Source of the DNA: Qipengyuania mesophila
GTDB taxonomy: Bacteria; Pseudomonadota; Alphaproteobacteria; Sphingomonadales; Sphingomonadaceae
Direction: 5' to 3'
DNA length: 64,000 bases
NCBI RefSeq assembly: GCF_019711655.1
Contig: NZ_JAIGNU010000001.1
Span: forward strand, 1,769,501 to 1,833,500
Shown: piece by piece, positions 63,048 to 64,000 of the stretch
How the letters are laid out: the number at the start of each line of letters is the position of its first letter
Position numbering within the stretch: the stretch's first letter is position 1
Position numbers and translations under genes: made by a program
Notes under the pieces: generated by a model
Told to the model about the DNA's origin: nothing
The model's database searches: none
What the model saw: the letters and a program-made list of their open reading frames with translations, nothing else

Positions 63048-64000
63048 GTGAAGAGGATCACAAGGAGCTGGGTCGTGCTGGCGGTTGTGGCGCTGGCGGG
63101 CTGCGATCTCGCGGGCGAAGGCGAACCGACCGAGGCGCAGCAAGGCGATGGCAGCGACACCATCGAACTCGCCGAATTCCCCGACCGCCCCTATTGGGGC
63201 GACACCCACCTCCACACCGACATCTCGGTCGATGCCTTCGGCTTCGGCGTCCGGCTGGGCCCGGAAGACGCGCTGAAATTCGCGCGCGGCGACAAGATCA
63301 CCTCGACCACCGGGGTCGAGGCTCAGCTCGATCGCCCGCTCGATTTCCTCGTCATTTCGGACCACTCGGATGCGATGGGCGCGACCAAGCGGCTCTACGA
63401 TGCGCCGCGCATGCTGGTGCGCGATCCGACGCTGCGGCGCTGGTACGACATGATGCACGAGAGCCCCGAGCAGTCGACCCGCGCGGTGGCCGAACTCATC
63501 ACCGCCGCTGCGAACAACAAGATTCCCGCCGCCCTGCGCGATCCGGAGCGTCAGGCGAAGGCGACCCGCGAATTGTGGGACGACCATCTCGCGATCCTCG
63601 ACCGTTACAATCGTCCAGGCGAATTCACCGCCTTTGCCGGCTTCGAATGGACGCTGATGCCCGATGGCAACAACCTCCACCGCGTGGTCATGTTCAGGGA
63701 CGGCAGCGCAAAGACGGGACAGATCGTGCCCTTCCCAGGGCTCGACACCGAAACCGAGCAATTGTGGGACTATATGAAGGCCTATGAGGCCAACACCGGC
63801 GGGCGCGTGCTCGCCATCCCGCACAATTCCAACCTCTCGAATGGGTTGATGTTCGACCTCGTCGGGCCCGACGGCGGACCGATGAGTGCCGACTATGCCC
63901 GCCGCCGCGCGCGCTGGGAGCCGGTGGTCGAGGCGACGCAGATCAAGGGCGACAGCGAGACGCATCCCTTCCTTTCGCCCAATGACGAATTCGCCGCCTT
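63048..64000 (+). CDS. DUF3604 domain lipoprotein, cut by window edge
   Basis: An open frame without a stop runs to the right edge (317 codons). A GTG start gives a lipoprotein signal peptide (WVVLAVVALAGC lipobox). The mature part follows DUF3604: YWGDTHLHTDISVDAFGFG (PHP-like metal motif), LDFLVISDHSDAMGATKRLYD, AGFEWTLMPDGNNLHRVVMF and VLAIPHNSNLSNGLMF. His and Asp residues in these blocks match metal-binding phosphoesterase-like sites. DUF3604 proteins are secreted and of unknown function. A stop-containing shadow frame covers part of it on the plus strand. Confidence 0.87.
   Translation, partial: MKRITRSWVVLAVVALAGCDLAGEGEPTEAQQGDGSDTIELAEFPDRPYWGDTHLHTDISVDAFGFGVRLGPEDALKFARGDKITSTTGVEAQLDRPLDFLVISDHSDAMGATKRLYDAPRMLVRDPTLRRWYDMMHESPEQSTRAVAELITAAANNKIPAALRDPERQAKATRELWDDHLAILDRYNRPGEFTAFAGFEWTLMPDGNNLHRVVMFRDGSAKTGQIVPFPGLDTETEQLWDYMKAYEANTGGRVLAIPHNSNLSNGLMFDLVGPDGGPMSADYARRRARWEPVVEATQIKGDSETHPFLSPNDEFAA

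Noticed and set aside
62927..63787. 286-residue frame at the right end
   Set aside because: It overlaps the true DUF3604 lipoprotein frame, which runs open to the window edge with clear family motifs; the longer closed frame is a shadow.

Overview
This is a high-GC alphaproteobacterial chromosome segment. Its best fit is Sphingomonadales, probably Erythrobacteraceae (Erythrobacter/Qipengyuania-like). The reasons are the core gene neighbourhoods (mutM|ubiE-ubiB-coaBC-dut; trpS-murJ-secB|tim44-mltA-smr; ppx-rlmE), the NrsF/sigma-F pair, the LytTR systems, and the dense coding with stop/start overlaps. The genus is an inference. Both edges cut genes: mutM on the left and a DUF3604 lipoprotein on the right. 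No rRNA, CRISPR array, prophage or IS transposase was seen. One tRNA (Gln, CTG) is present.

Layout. 0-7.4 kb: DNA repair and quinone/CoA/dUTP housekeeping, interrupted by two paralogous membrane proteins. 7.6-12 kb: an orphan YjhX-family gene, a DUF4136 lipoprotein, and secB-murJ-trpS on the minus strand. 12.3-15.3 kb: Tim44-like protein, MltA, Smr and a Pr6Pr-type membrane protein. 15.4-20.2 kb: a peroxide-defence block, katG, ahpF and ahpC. katG and ahpC share a LysR-type dyad in their upstream regions. 20.5-25.2 kb: a lipoprotein, a LytS/LytR-like two-component pair, an outer-membrane barrel and aroC. 25.3-29.9 kb: ruvA and ruvB, separated by a membrane protein, a GFA-type protein, an M19-like protein, a DsrE-like protein and a GIY-YIG cassette bounded by inverted palindromes. 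30-35 kb: a Ser/Thr-rich surface protein with a heptad array, a 2OG oxygenase, aconitase and a 49-residue lipoprotein-like gene. 35-41 kb: DMT transporter, two different L,D-transpeptidases, a retropepsin-like protease, ispG and a FadL porin. 41-46 kb: membrane LytTR regulator, acyltransferase-3, ZntB-like transporter and DUF885.

The most striking region is 46.3-50.4 kb. It holds a complete bufferin-type (copper-binding RiPP) locus driven by sigma-F. Minus strand: bufA1 (DUF2282) - DoxX - sigF - nrsF. Plus strand: bufA2 - bufB (DUF692/MNIO oxidase) - bufC (DUF2063). The 188-bp gap between the divergent precursor genes contains two back-to-back promoters of the form GTAACS-N16-CGAA. Two different precursors would therefore be served by one maturase pair and one autoregulated sigma/anti-sigma switch.

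50.4-64 kb: SDR, CmpX-like MscS channel, isoaspartyl peptidase, prephenate dehydratase, membrane cytochrome c, rlmE-ppx, tRNA-Gln. These are followed by an acyl-CoA catabolic operon (acyl-CoA dehydrogenase, methylacyl-CoA racemase, aldehyde dehydrogenase, MaoC hydratase), exoD and the cut DUF3604 gene.
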